This document shows positions 26,633 to 35,508 of a DNA stretch of 64,000 nt, piece after piece. Position numbers and translations under genes: made by a program. Source of the DNA: Faecalibacterium taiwanense. Its GTDB lineage: Bacteria > Bacillota > Clostridia > Oscillospirales > Ruminococcaceae. The notes beneath the pieces are model-generated. The model worked only from the letters and a program-made list of their open reading frames with translations. It made no database searches and was not told the DNA's origin. The first letter of the stretch is position 1. Each line of letters opens with the position of its first letter. Location of the stretch: NCBI RefSeq assembly GCF_036632915.2, contig NZ_CP155552.1, positions 372,001-436,000 on the forward strand, read 5' to 3'.

Positions 26633-27238
26633 ATGGCAAAGACGATCATCACTTTGGGACGTGAATACTGCACGGGCGGCCGCTACATCGCTGAAGATGT
26701 GGCAAATGCGCTGGGCATCAAGCTTTACGACAAAGAGCTGATCACCATGGCAGCAAAGCACTCCGGTCTTTCGGAAGAAGCTGTTGCCGCCAGTGAAAAA
26801 CGGCATACTCACAGCCTGCTGTACAGTCTGTACACCATGGGCAATGAGCTGCCGCTGGGCGATCAGGTGTTCATTCTTCAGAGCCGCATCATCAAGCAGC
26901 TGGCCGAGGAAGGCCCCTGCGTGATCCTGGGCCGCTGCGGCGACTATGTGCTGCGTGAGCGCAAGGATGTGCTGCGCGTGTTCGTGTACGCCCCCAAGGA
27001 GTGGCGGCTGGAATACGCAAAGACCAATCCTCTGGTCAAGGCCAAGGACGAAAAGGGCATCAAGGACGAGGTGGAAAAGACCGACCGCAACCGTTCTGCC
27101 TACTACAACTACTACACCCAGAACCGCTGGGGTGATGCCCACAACTATGATCTGGCCATCAACGCTGCTCTGGGCCGCGAGACCTGCGTGAAGATGATCC
27201 TGGACGCAGCCGCCGCCAAGGAGAAGAACCTTGGCTGA
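26633..27238 (+). CDS. Cytidylate kinase-like protein
   Basis: 201 aa P-loop-type protein of the cytidylate kinase-like family (PF13189), distinct from housekeeping Cmk. Features are the N-terminal ITLGREYCTGG motif, which takes the place of a P-loop, GIKLYDKELI, VILGRCGDYVLR and the lid-like segment EKTDRNRSAYYNYYT. The phosphate acceptor is unknown for most members. AGGAGG lies upstream of ATG at 26633. It follows the C39-like gene by 54 bases and looks co-transcribed. Confidence 0.78.
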   Translation: MAKTIITLGREYCTGGRYIAEDVANALGIKLYDKELITMAAKHSGLSEEAVAASEKRHTHSLLYSLYTMGNELPLGDQVFILQSRIIKQLAEEGPCVILGRCGDYVLRERKDVLRVFVYAPKEWRLEYAKTNPLVKAKDEKGIKDEVEKTDRNRSAYYNYYTQNRWGDAHNYDLAINAALGRETCVKMILDAAAAKEKNLG

Positions 27239-27328
27239 CCGTCCGGGCACTTCAAAATAAAACAACGATGATTCGTGGGTAGGGTGCTTTTGCACCCTGC
27301 CCACGTTTCGGGCAACGGCGACTGTTTT

Positions 27329-27512
27329 ACTCCTTCAGTCACGGCTCCCGCCGTGCCAGCTCCCTCGAAGAGGGAGCCTTTGGCAGTATGATGGAGTTCC
27401 TGATTTTGCCAATGCCTCCCTCATTGAGAAAGACTTCCCCCGGCCGGGGGAAGATGTCACGCAAGTGACAAAAAGGGGAGCGGTGGCATCGCGCAGCGAT
27501 GACGGAAGGAGT
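27329..27512. repeat. Interspersed palindromic repeat, copy 4
   Basis: Starts ACTCCTTCAGTCACGG and ends GATGACGGAAGGAGT. Contains GCTCCCTCGAAGAGGGAGC, CCCCCGGCCGGGGG and GTCACGCAAGTGAC. It accounts for most of the 330-base gap 27239-27568; the first 90 bases hold a possible hairpin GGGTAGGGTGC/GCACCCTGCCC after the kinase-like gene. Confidence 0.85.
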
Positions 27513-27568
27513 TATTCGGCAGCGGCCTTGCCATATTCCCTGTAACCTCAACATCAAAAGGAGCAAAC

Positions 27569-28963
27569 GTGGAAACAAAGCAACCCCAAACCTCTCCCGC
27601 CCAAACGCGGGAAAACATTATGGGCACCATGGAGATCAACCCTCTGCTGGTCAAGCTGAGCGTGCCCATGATGATCTCCATGCTGGTGCAGGCGCTTTAC
27701 AACGTGGTGGACTCGGTGTTCGTGTCCCATGTGAGTGAAAGCGCCCTCACCGCTGTGTCCCTCGCCTTCTCGCTGCAGAATGTGATGATCGCTGTGGGCG
27801 TGGGCACCGGCGTAGGCGTGAACGCCATGCTGTCCAAAAGTCTGGGCGAAAAGAACCAGAGCCGCGCCAATGCCACGGCGAAAAACGGCATCTTTCTTTC
27901 GCTGTGCAGCTTCGTGGTGTTCCTCGTCATTGGCCTTACCTGCATGAAGCCCTATTTCTATGCACAGACCAGTGATGCGGCTATTGCGCAGCAGGGCATC
28001 CAGTATCTTTCGGTGTGCTGCATCTTCAGTCTGGGCCTTTTCACCCAGACCATGGGCGAAAAGCTGCTGGCCGCTACCGGCCGCACCCACCTGAGCATGA
28101 TCAGCCAGCTGGTGGGTGCCGTGGTGAACATCATTCTGGACCCTATCTTCATCTTTGGCTACTGCGGTGAGGCCCTCAGTGGTACCACCGGCGCAGCTGT
28201 GGCAACGGTCATCGGCCAGTTCTGCGGCGCAGGCATGACCCTGTTCTTCAACCTGAACAAAAACCCGGATATCCAGATCAGCTTCAAGGGCTTCCGCCCC
28301 AGTGCCAAGGCCATTGGCCGCATCTACACGGTGGGCCTGCCCAGCATTGCCATGCAGTGCGTGGGCAGCCTGATGACCTTTGGCATGAACCTGATCCTCA
28401 TGAGCTTCTCGGCCACAGCGGTGGCGGTGTTCGGTGTGTACTTCAAGCTGCAGAGCTTCGTGTTCATGCCCATCTTTGGCTTGAACAACGGCATGGTGCC
28501 CATCATCAGCTACAACTACGGTGCCCGCAGACCGGACCGCGTGAAAAAAACCATCAAGCTGGCAGTCTGCTATGCCGAGTGCATCATGCTCATTGGTTTC
28601 TGCATCTTCCAGTTCGCACCGGATAAGGTGCTTGGCATCTTTGCGGCCAGTGATGCCATGCTGGCCATTGGCATCCCAGCCATGCGCATCATCTGCCTGC
28701 ATTTCCTGTTGGCGGGTGCCAGCATCGTGCTCAGCTCGGTGTTTCAGGCACTGGGCAACGGTGTGTTCAGCCTGATCGTTTCGGTCTGCCGGCAGCTGTT
28801 CGTGCTGCTGCCGGCCGCATGGCTGCTGGCCCAGACCGGCAATGTCAACAATGTCTGGTGGGCCTTCCTCATCGCTGAGATCGTCAGTGTCCTGCTGAGC
28901 CTTGGCTTCTACGCCCGCATCAACAAAAACATCATTGCCCCCATGTATTCCCCTGCCGAATGA
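27569..28963 (+). CDS. MATE-family multidrug/sodium antiporter
   Basis: 464 aa, twelve predicted membrane segments in two pseudo-repeats, as in NorM/DinF-type MATE exporters that use Na+ or H+ to expel cationic compounds. The first helix (LLVKLSVPMMISMLVQALYN) and VDSVFVSHVS are typical; the second half begins GLPSIAMQCVGSL. A GTG at 27569 follows AAAAGGAG at good spacing; an ATG at 27620 is a shorter alternative. Substrate unknown. Confidence 0.88.
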   Translation: METKQPQTSPAQTRENIMGTMEINPLLVKLSVPMMISMLVQALYNVVDSVFVSHVSESALTAVSLAFSLQNVMIAVGVGTGVGVNAMLSKSLGEKNQSRANATAKNGIFLSLCSFVVFLVIGLTCMKPYFYAQTSDAAIAQQGIQYLSVCCIFSLGLFTQTMGEKLLAATGRTHLSMISQLVGAVVNIILDPIFIFGYCGEALSGTTGAAVATVIGQFCGAGMTLFFNLNKNPDIQISFKGFRPSAKAIGRIYTVGLPSIAMQCVGSLMTFGMNLILMSFSATAVAVFGVYFKLQSFVFMPIFGLNNGMVPIISYNYGARRPDRVKKTIKLAVCYAECIMLIGFCIFQFAPDKVLGIFAASDAMLAIGIPAMRIICLHFLLAGASIVLSSVFQALGNGVFSLIVSVCRQLFVLLPAAWLLAQTGNVNNVWWAFLIAEIVSVLLSLGFYARINKNIIAPMYSPAE

Positions 28964-29008
28964 GGGGCGTGAAAAACTGTCCCTGCAAAGGAAAGGAACG
29001 TGATCTCT

Positions 29009-29713
29009 ATGGTAAAAAAGCTCAAATGGAATCTGGTGCTCATGAGTGCGCTGTATCTGGGTCTGGGCGTTTTTCTGCTCATGAAGCCCACCACGGCCCT
29101 GAACATCGTGTGCTATGCGCTGGGCGCTGTGGTGCTGGCCTGCGCGGCGGTGCAGCTCATCCGCTATTTTGTGGTGGAACGCGGTGTGTTCCAAAGCCAG
29201 CTCACCCTGATCTCCGGCATCATCTGTCTGGCATTGGGTGCGTTCCTGATCCTGCGCAGCGACATCGTGGTGAGTATCCTGCCCATCGTGTTCGGCCTGT
29301 TCGTGATCTTTGACAGCATCAGTCGTGTGCAGAACGCACTGGACCTGCGCCGCTGCGGCTATTCCAGCTGGAAAAGCTTTCTGCTGCTGCCGGTGCTCAG
29401 CGTGGTGCTGGGCGTTATCATGATCCTGAACCCCTTCGGCACCATGGAAACGCTGGTCATGGCCATTGGCATCATCCTGATCGTGGAGGGTTCCATCAAC
29501 CTGCTCAGCGCCCTGTACACGGTGCTGGCCGTGCGCCGTTTTGCCAAGCTGCACCCGGAGACTCAGTCCATGCTGGAGTCCCTGACCGGTGAAGACCTGA
29601 ACGGCGACGGCGTAGTCGCCCCGGATGTGACCCGCACCGATGCCGAGGCCAGCGCTGTGGAGCTGGATGAGGTGGACGAGAGCGCCACTGTGGAACAGGA
29701 GAACGAGAAATAA
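29009..29713 (+). CDS. HdeD/DUF308-like membrane protein
   Basis: About 234 aa, six membrane helices in pairs with short loops (repeat pattern LISGIICLALGAFLI..., LPIVFGLFVIFDSI..., LSVVLGVIMILNPF), then a 60-residue acidic cytoplasmic tail. The layout resembles HdeD/DUF308 proteins, linked to acid resistance in E. coli but of unknown role here. ATG at 29009 is used; GTG at 29000 is in frame and also possible. It lies 45 bases after the MATE gene. Confidence 0.72.
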   Translation: MVKKLKWNLVLMSALYLGLGVFLLMKPTTALNIVCYALGAVVLACAAVQLIRYFVVERGVFQSQLTLISGIICLALGAFLILRSDIVVSILPIVFGLFVIFDSISRVQNALDLRRCGYSSWKSFLLLPVLSVVLGVIMILNPFGTMETLVMAIGIILIVEGSINLLSALYTVLAVRRFAKLHPETQSMLESLTGEDLNGDGVVAPDVTRTDAEASAVELDEVDESATVEQENEK

Positions 29714-29717
29714 GGAA

Positions 29718-29868
29718 ACTCCTCCAGTCTGTTTCGCAGACAGCCCCCTCTGGGATGGGGCCTCTGGCCAAGCCGGAGACTTTTCCGTTTCCGCGGAAGT
29801 TTGCCGGAATGCCAAAGGCTCCCTCAATGAGGGAGCTGGCAAACCCGAAGGGTTTGACGGAAGGAGTT
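29718..29868. repeat. Interspersed palindromic repeat, copy 5
   Basis: Ends ACTCCTCCAGTC and GACGGAAGGAGT. Inner modules GCTCCCTCAATGAGGGAGC and CAAACCCGAAGGGTTTG match copy 3. Confidence 0.82.
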
Positions 29869-29899
29869 CGCAATCAAAACAGCAAAGGATAAAAGAGAA

Positions 29900-31306
29900 A
29901 TGGAAAAGTATGATCTGATTATTGTCGGTGCCGGCCCGGCTGGCATTTTTACCGCTGTGGAGCTGCTGCGCCACGGCAGCAAAAAGAAGATGCTGCTGGT
30001 GGAAAAGGGCAAGCCCGTGGAAAAGCGCCACTGCCCCAAAGCCGAAGTGGGCCACTGCGTCAACTGCCGCCCCACCTGCGCCATCACCACCGGCTTTTCC
30101 GGTGCAGGTGCCTTCTCGGATGGCAAGCTGAGCCTCTCCTATGAGGTGGGCGGCGACCTGCCCACCCTGATCGGAGAGGAGTTTGCACAGGAGCTTATCG
30201 ACTACACCGACAAGATCTATCTTGAGTTCGGCGCAGACCCCCATGTGGAGGGCATCTACACCGGCGAGGAGATCAAGGAGATCCGCAAGAACGCCATCCA
30301 TGCCGGCCTGAAGCTGGTGGACTGCCCGATCCGCCATCTGGGCACAGAGAAGGCTCAGCAGCTGTATCTGGCCATCCAGAACTATCTGGCCGACAACGGC
30401 GTGGAGATGCTGTTCAATACTGAGTGCGAGAACATCATCCTTGAGAATGAGGAGTGCAAGGGCGTGCTGCTGAAGGACGGCGATCAGGTCCGGCCTGTGT
30501 ATGCGGATACCGTGGTCATTGGCACCGGCCGCCGCGGTGCGGACTGGCTGGAAAAGATCTGCGCCGAGCACCACATTGCCCATAAGCCCGGCACCGTGGA
30601 CATCGGTGTGCGCGTGGAGTGCCGCAACGAGGTCATGGAAAAGGTGAACAAGGTGCTGTATGAGTCCAAGCTCATTGGCTACCCCAAGCCCTGGAAGAAC
30701 AAGGTGCGCACCTTCTGCCAGAACCCCGGCGGCTTTGTGGCGCAGGAGAACTACGACAACGACCTTGCCGTGGTCAACGGCCACAGCTTCAAGGAGAAAA
30801 AGAGCGAGAACACCAACCTTGCGATTCTGGTCTCCCACAACTTTACCGAGCCGTTCAACCAGCCCATTGCCTACGCACAGAAGGTGGGCGAGCTGACCAA
30901 CATGCTGGGCGCAGGCCACATCATGGTGCAGCGCTACGGCGACATTCTGGACGGCAAGCGCACCTGGCAGAAGGAGCTGGCCCAGTCCAACGTGAAGCCC
31001 ACCCTGAAGGATGCCGTGGCAGGCGACATTACCGCCGCCATGCCCTACCGCGCCATGACCAACATCATTGAGTTCATCAAGATGCTGGATATGGTGGTGC
31101 CCGGCTTTGCCGCCAACGAGACCCTGCTGTACAGCCCGGAGCTGAAGTTCTACTCCAACAAGGTGAAGATGGACGAGAACCTTGACACCAACATCAAGGG
31201 CCTGCACTGTCTGGGCGACTCCTCCGGCTGGACCCGCGGCCTGATGATGGCTTCGGTCATGGGCGTGCTTATGGGCCGCAAGCTGGCCGAAAAGGAAGAC
31301 TGCTAA
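29900..31306 (+). CDS. FAD-dependent dehydrogenase (COG2509-like)
   Basis: 468 aa flavoprotein. N-terminal dinucleotide fold LIIVGAGPAGIFTAVEL with an acidic end of strand two (VEKG), a Cys-rich insert KRHCPKAEVGHCVNC, the FSGAGAFSDGKLS loop and a C-terminal FAD motif CLGDSSGWTRGLMMA. This order fits the uncharacterised FAD-dependent dehydrogenase family COG2509. Electron partner and substrate are unknown. ATG at 29900 with AAAGAGAA upstream is a weak site. A terminator follows. Confidence 0.8.
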   Translation: MEKYDLIIVGAGPAGIFTAVELLRHGSKKKMLLVEKGKPVEKRHCPKAEVGHCVNCRPTCAITTGFSGAGAFSDGKLSLSYEVGGDLPTLIGEEFAQELIDYTDKIYLEFGADPHVEGIYTGEEIKEIRKNAIHAGLKLVDCPIRHLGTEKAQQLYLAIQNYLADNGVEMLFNTECENIILENEECKGVLLKDGDQVRPVYADTVVIGTGRRGADWLEKICAEHHIAHKPGTVDIGVRVECRNEVMEKVNKVLYESKLIGYPKPWKNKVRTFCQNPGGFVAQENYDNDLAVVNGHSFKEKKSENTNLAILVSHNFTEPFNQPIAYAQKVGELTNMLGAGHIMVQRYGDILDGKRTWQKELAQSNVKPTLKDAVAGDITAAMPYRAMTNIIEFIKMLDMVVPGFAANETLLYSPELKFYSNKVKMDENLDTNIKGLHCLGDSSGWTRGLMMASVMGVLMGRKLAEKEDC

Positions 31307-31327
31307 AAACAAGCATCAACAAAAACA

Positions 31328-31363
31328 AAAAATCCCGGCACTGCAAGGTGTCGGGATTTTTTA
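31328..31363. terminator. Bidirectional terminator
   Basis: AAAAAATCCCGGCAC paired with GTGTCGGGATTTTTT between convergent genes. Confidence 0.9.
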
Positions 31364-31373
31364 GGTTTGAAAT

Positions 31374-31850
31374 TCAGCCCTCAATGAGCTCCACAGTCTT
31401 CATCTTGACCGGGGTGGTGGGCTTATCGTTCCAGTCGGTGCGGACAGCTGCGATCTTATCCACAACATCCATGCCTGCAACCACCTTGCCAAAGGCAGCG
31501 TACTGGCCGTCCAGATGAGGTGCATCCTGATGCATGATGAAGAACTGGCTGCCGGCGCTGTTGGGGTTCATGGCGCGTGCCATACTGATCACGCCGCGGG
31601 TGTGCTTGAGCGGATTGTTCACGCCGTTTGCAGCAAACTCGCCCTTGATGTTCCAGCCGGGGCCGCCGGTGCCGTTACCCAGCGGGCAGCCGCCCTGAAT
31701 CATAAAGCCGGGGATCACGCGGTGGAAGGTCAGGCCATTGTAAAAGCCCTCGCTGACCAGCTTCTTGAAATTCTCACAGGTGATAGGAGCGGCTTCTTCG
31801 TTCAGCTCGATATCGATGATGCCGCCGTCTTCCATAGTAATGCGAACCAT
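31374..31850 (-). CDS. Peptidyl-prolyl cis-trans isomerase, cyclophilin type
   Basis: 158 aa cytosolic cyclophilin that speeds proline isomerisation. Signature [13 protein letters not shown] with catalytic Arg, then [17 protein letters not shown] and [15 protein letters not shown]. Length matches single-domain bacterial PpiB. ATG at 31850 follows AAAGGAG; the longer frame to 31970 would cross the promoter region. Confidence 0.93.
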   Translation of the reverse strand: MVRITMEDGGIIDIELNEEAAPITCENFKKLVSEGFYNGLTFHRVIPGFMIQGGCPLGNGTGGPGWNIKGEFAANGVNNPLKHTRGVISMARAMNPNSAGSQFFIMHQDAPHLDGQYAAFGKVVAGMDVVDKIAAVRTDWNDKPTTPVKMKTVELIEG

Positions 31851-31978
31851 AACGCTACAATACTCCTTTTGTGTTGCCCCGCAGCAGTGCGGGAGTGTTC
31901 GGCAGAAGGCCTGCCGGATATCTCTTATAGTATACCATAGGTTTTGGGGGTTGCAACGCCGCAGATGCAACGTTTTTG

Positions 31979-32782
31979 TTAAAATTCATCTTTCATCTCC
32001 ACCATATCGGCCCAAAAGCGCTTGGGGCAGTGGGTCATGCGGCATTTTTCGTTGTGGCGGGCCTTGATCTCCAGCGTCTGGTAGAACTGCTTCCACAATG
32101 CCTGAAACTGCTGCTCCCGCTTGCTGGGCGGCGGCAGCTCCAGCGGTGCAGCCAGCTCCAGCAGCCGGGCCTTGTGGTCCTCCTGCAGCAGCACAGCCTG
32201 ATGCACCGCATCGTAGATCATAAAGTTTTCTTCCGGGAACCGTCCGCAAAAGTGGGGCCGCAGCAGCGGCAGGATGTAGTTTTTGGGGTGGATGACGGCG
32301 CCCAGCATCCCGTCGTGCTCCTCAAACCGCACAAAGCCCTGAAACTTGTCCACTTCCCAGTCAAGGCTTTTCTTCATCTCATACAGCGGGGCCACGTCCG
32401 GGTGGCCGGTGCGCTTCACGGTGCCGGGGCCGAGGGCGAAGGCCAGATGCAGAAAGCGGATGAGCAGCAGCTCTTTGTCCTCCCGCCCGGAGAGGAAATC
32501 CCGGCTGACGAGGTACTCTGTCTCGGGGCCAAGCTTTCTGCCAAAGCTGGCAAACACCCGCTGAGCCTTGGCGTGGTCGGTGGGGATGTCCTTGACCGGG
32601 TACAGGGTGGAAGTTTCCCGCTGGGGTGTCCACACCGCAAAGGGGATCTCGTGCTGGGCAAAGCTCTCGAACACGCAGCACAGAAAGCCTTCAAAGCTGC
32701 TGTCGTAGAGGTACACCACATCCGCATCGTGGAGCCTGCGGGCTTTCTGAACTTGAACATTTACAGCGCCTTCGCCAGACAT
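31979..32782 (-). CDS. Putative DNA repair protein, TIGR03915/DUF4130-like
   Basis: 267 aa. N-terminus [23 protein letters not shown] and the central [29 protein letters not shown] match the SAM/DNA-glycosylase-associated family TIGR03915 (DUF4130), which occurs almost only beside a radical SAM partner of family TIGR03916. The pair is proposed to repair or modify DNA; the reaction is not known. Its start overlaps the upstream radical SAM gene by 22 bases, so the two are co-translated. Confidence 0.82.
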   Translation of the reverse strand: MSGEGAVNVQVQKARRLHDADVVYLYDSSFEGFLCCVFESFAQHEIPFAVWTPQRETSTLYPVKDIPTDHAKAQRVFASFGRKLGPETEYLVSRDFLSGREDKELLLIRFLHLAFALGPGTVKRTGHPDVAPLYEMKKSLDWEVDKFQGFVRFEEHDGMLGAVIHPKNYILPLLRPHFCGRFPEENFMIYDAVHQAVLLQEDHKARLLELAAPLELPPPSKREQQFQALWKQFYQTLEIKARHNEKCRMTHCPKRFWADMVEMKDEF

Positions 32783-34119
32783 TGCACCGCCTCCTCCCGC
32801 ACCATGCGCATGGCTGCGCGCGGTGCCACGCCCTGCGTGATCAGATCGTCCACCGCAGGCGGCGTGAACAGACTGAGCTGTTCGCAGCTGCCGCCGAACA
32901 CGTTGGGGTCGATGAGCGCCTGCGTGATGCGCTCCCGCCCGGCGGTGCCACGGCCCGGGTGCGCACCCGCAAAACCCTTGCAGGTGATGAAATACTGTGC
33001 CCGCTTGAGCACCACGCCCATGCGCTTCAACTCGTCCAACCCAAGGCTGGAAAGCTTGCGCGCGTGCCAGATGCGCCGGGCACTTTTGGGGCCGATGCCC
33101 GGCACACGCAGCAACATTTCAAAGGGCGCGCGGTTCACATCTACCGGAAAAAGCCCGTAGTGCTGCACGGCCCAGTTGCATTTTGGGTCGAGGTAGGGGT
33201 TGAAGCTCTGGTTGGCTTCATCCAGAATTTCGTCTGCCTTGAACTGGTAAAACCGCAGCAGCCAGTCAGCCTGATACAGCCGGTGCTCCCGCAAAAGCGG
33301 GGGTTTGGTGTCCAGCGCAGGCAGGCGGGTGTCCTCGGCTACCGGGATGTAGGCGGAGTAGAACACCCGTTTCAGACTGTACTTCCGGTACATGCCCTCA
33401 GTGAGCTTTAAAATGTGGTAGTCTGTCTCCGGCGAAGCGCCTACGATCATCTGGGTGCTCTGCCCGGCGGGTGCGAACTTTGGCGCATGGCGGTAGACGG
33501 TCAGCTCCTGTTTGCTCTGCGCGCCGGAAACTGCGATCTGCTTCATGGGCCGGAAAATGGAGTGCCGCCCTTTGTCCGGGGCCAGCAGGTTCAGGCTCTG
33601 CTCACTGGGCAGCTCCACATTCACGCTCAGGCGGTCGGCCAGATATCCCAGCTGCTGCAGCAGTTCCGGGCTGGTGCCGGGGATGGCCTTGGCGTGGATG
33701 TAGCCCCCAAAGCGGTATTCGCCCCGCAGCAGCCGCAGGGCGGCCAGCATCCGTTCGGTGGTGTAGTCCGGCGTGCCCAGCACCGCGCTGGAAAGGAACA
33801 ACCCTTCAATGTAGTTGCGGCGGTAAAACTCCACAGTCAGCTCAGCCAATTCCCGGGGCGTGAAGGTGGCACGGGGGATATCGTTGGACTTGCGGTTGAC
33901 GCAATAGCTGCAGTCGAAGGCACAGCAGTTGGTCATGAGCACCTTTAAAAGGCTCACGCAGCGGCCATCAGCGGTAAAGGCGTGGCAGCAGCCCGGTGCA
34001 TAGCAGCTGCCAAGAATGCCTGCCCGCGCGGTGCGGGATGCGCCACTGGAGGTGCAGGCAACATCATATTTGGCGCTGTCGGCCAGAATGGTAAGCTTGT
34101 CCATCAGGGTCTGTTCCAT
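32761..34119 (-). CDS. Radical SAM protein, putative DNA modification/repair (TIGR03916-like)
   Basis: 452 aa. The iron-sulfur cluster motif CCAFDCSYC (CxxxCxxC) lies near residue 70 after an N-terminal Cys-rich stretch (GSCYAPGCCHAF). The barrel follows, and the C-terminus has helix-hairpin-helix motifs (LLRVPGIGPKSARRIWHAR) as in DNA-binding repair enzymes. ATG at 34119 has GGAGGTG nine bases upstream. Overlap with the DUF4130 gene supports joint function. The DNA lesion or base acted on is unknown. Confidence 0.85.
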   Translation of the reverse strand: MEQTLMDKLTILADSAKYDVACTSSGASRTARAGILGSCYAPGCCHAFTADGRCVSLLKVLMTNCCAFDCSYCVNRKSNDIPRATFTPRELAELTVEFYRRNYIEGLFLSSAVLGTPDYTTERMLAALRLLRGEYRFGGYIHAKAIPGTSPELLQQLGYLADRLSVNVELPSEQSLNLLAPDKGRHSIFRPMKQIAVSGAQSKQELTVYRHAPKFAPAGQSTQMIVGASPETDYHILKLTEGMYRKYSLKRVFYSAYIPVAEDTRLPALDTKPPLLREHRLYQADWLLRFYQFKADEILDEANQSFNPYLDPKCNWAVQHYGLFPVDVNRAPFEMLLRVPGIGPKSARRIWHARKLSSLGLDELKRMGVVLKRAQYFITCKGFAGAHPGRGTAGRERITQALIDPNVFGGSCEQLSLFTPPAVDDLITQGVAPRAAMRMVREEAVQCLAKAL

Positions 34120-34209
34120 GCAGAATACACCTCCAAAGTGGGAAAAAGGGTCAAAAAATAAAGCCATGCGCAAAATTGCAGATGGCTTTTATGGTTTCAC
34201 GGTTAGCGT

Positions 34210-34350
34210 CCTCGCCCTCTCAGTCTCACTTTGTTCGACAGCTCTCCCAAAGGAGGAGCCTTTGGCAGTACGGGAAAGTTTCCGGTTTTGCCAAGGCCTC
34301 CCTCCATGAGGAAGGCGGCTGCGAACAGCGTGAGCAGACGGAAGGAGTTA
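34210..34350. repeat. Interspersed palindromic repeat, copy 6
   Basis: Begins CCTCGCCCTCTCAGTC (as copies 2 and 7) but ends GACGGAAGGAGTTA (as copies 1, 4, 5), so it is a mosaic of the two end types. It abuts the stop codon of the S24 regulator. Confidence 0.82.
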
Positions 34351-34983
34351 TTACCATTTTGCCTTGGTTTCCACCACGCGGCCGGCGATGTGCAGATGGT
34401 TCAGGTCCTCGCCCTTGATGACCATTTCGCTGTAGGCCGGGTTGAAGGGCTGCAGCACCACGCAGTTGCCGCGCTGGATATAGCGCTTCAGGGTGCCCTC
34501 GCCCTCATCGCCGTAGATCAGCACGCCAAGGTCGCCGTTTTCCAGTGTGTCCTGCTTGTGCACAAGGGCAAGGTCGCCGTCCTGAATGCGGGGCTCCATG
34601 CTGTCGCCGCGCACCACCAGATAAAAATAGTTGGAGGGGTCCTTCACACGGGCATACTCCTGACCGTAGTCCTCCTCAAAGGCGAGGGCACCGTAACCGG
34701 CCTTTACCGTGCCGATCACCGGGATCAGGCTTTCAGAATAGCTGCCAAAGAACCGCTCTTCCGGGGCGGAAACATTGCTTACCGGGCGGTACAGGCCCAG
34801 CAGATAATCTGCTGTGGTGTTCAAAAGCTCGGCAATGCGGGCCACGGTAGACGGATCGGGAGAGGACTTGCCGCTTTCCCATTTGCCGACAGCCTGCTGT
34901 GTCACGCCCAGTTTGGAAGCCAGCTCAGCCTGGCTGATGCCCTGCTTTTTGCGGCACTGCTTCAAAAGTTCTGAAAACGACAT
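34351..34983 (-). CDS. XRE-S24 (LexA/CI-like) self-cleaving transcriptional regulator
   Basis: 210 aa. Residues 5-60 are an XRE helix-turn-helix (QAELASKLGVTQQAVGKWE). From about 85 there is an S24 peptidase domain with the candidate cleavage bond Ala95-Gly96 (VKAGYG), nucleophile Ser128 (RGDSMEP) and general-base Lys166 (TLKRYIQ). Such proteins repress genes until RecA-dependent autocleavage on DNA damage. No prophage genes are near, so it is likely a chromosomal stress regulator. ATG at 34983 follows AAGGAG. Confidence 0.88.
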   Translation of the reverse strand: MSFSELLKQCRKKQGISQAELASKLGVTQQAVGKWESGKSSPDPSTVARIAELLNTTADYLLGLYRPVSNVSAPEERFFGSYSESLIPVIGTVKAGYGALAFEEDYGQEYARVKDPSNYFYLVVRGDSMEPRIQDGDLALVHKQDTLENGDLGVLIYGDEGEGTLKRYIQRGNCVVLQPFNPAYSEMVIKGEDLNHLHIAGRVVETKAKW

Positions 34984-35136
34984 GGTATATTTCTCCTTTA
35001 CACCGCGAGGAAATTTTCTTGTGTTTATTATACAACAAAAAGGTGTACTTGTAAAGACCTGAAACAGGCCAAGACCCAAAAAGGTTGTGGTAAATTTTGT
35101 TTTTAAGGGCTGAAAGAAAAAAATTGCCCCAAAGGC

Positions 35137-35165
35137 TTGACACCGGCGTGCAAATCTGGTAAATT
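35137..35165 (+). promoter_or_regulatory. tRNA-Ser promoter
   Basis: TTGACA (35137-35142), 17-base spacer, TAAATT, about 40 bases before the first tRNA-Ser. Confidence 0.65.
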
Positions 35166-35204
35166 AAATAGGCATTCGACACGGCGTAAGGCGGATGTCC
35201 ACAA

Positions 35205-35292
35205 GGAGAGATGTCCGAGTGGTTTAAGGAAGCAGTCTTGAAAACTGCCGTACGGCAACGTACCGTGGGTTCGAATCCCACTCTCTCCGCCA
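35205..35292 (+). tRNA. tRNA-Ser(UGA)
   Basis: Acceptor arms GGAGAGA and TCTCTCC, anticodon loop TCTTGAAAA with anticodon TGA, long variable arm (CGTACGGCAACGTACCG) typical of class II tRNA-Ser, T-loop GTTCGAATC, encoded CCA end. Confidence 0.95.
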
Positions 35293-35326
35293 TTTTTTAT
35301 TGAATAAGTGTAACACACTTTGCTCT

Positions 35327-35420
35327 GGAGTAGTACTCAAGAGGTCGAAGAGGCGCCCCTGCTAAGGGCGTAGGTCGTCTAAACAACGGCGCGAGGGTTC
35401 AAATCCCTCCTACTCCGCCA
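35327..35420 (+). tRNA. tRNA-Ser(GCU)
   Basis: Acceptor arms GGAGTAG and CTACTCC, anticodon GCT in the loop CTGCTAA, long variable arm, T-loop GTTCAAATC, encoded CCA. It lies 34 bases after the UGA isoacceptor, probably one transcript. Confidence 0.95.
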
Positions 35421-35421
35421 A

Positions 35422-35464
35422 GAAAAAGCTCGTTGATTCGTTGAAATCAATGGGCTTTTTCCTT
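35422..35464 (+). terminator. Terminator after the tRNA-Ser pair
   Basis: AAAAAGCTC-GTTGATTC / GAAATCAAT-GGGCTTTTT hairpin ending in a T run immediately after the second tRNA. Confidence 0.8.
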
Positions 35465-35508
35465 TGTAAAGGAAAAATGCGGCTTGCGGAACAAAAAAGG
35501 AGGAACCA

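Noticed and set aside
27554..31312. Very long minus-strand open frame (1252 codons)
   Set aside because: It is the antisense shadow of the MATE, HdeD-like and FAD dehydrogenase genes in GC-rich DNA; the peptide is low-complexity His/Gln/Ala and matches no family.
34351..34983. Prophage repressor and hidden prophage
   Set aside because: The S24 regulator has no integrase, terminase, portal or lysis genes nearby; flanking genes are chromosomal.
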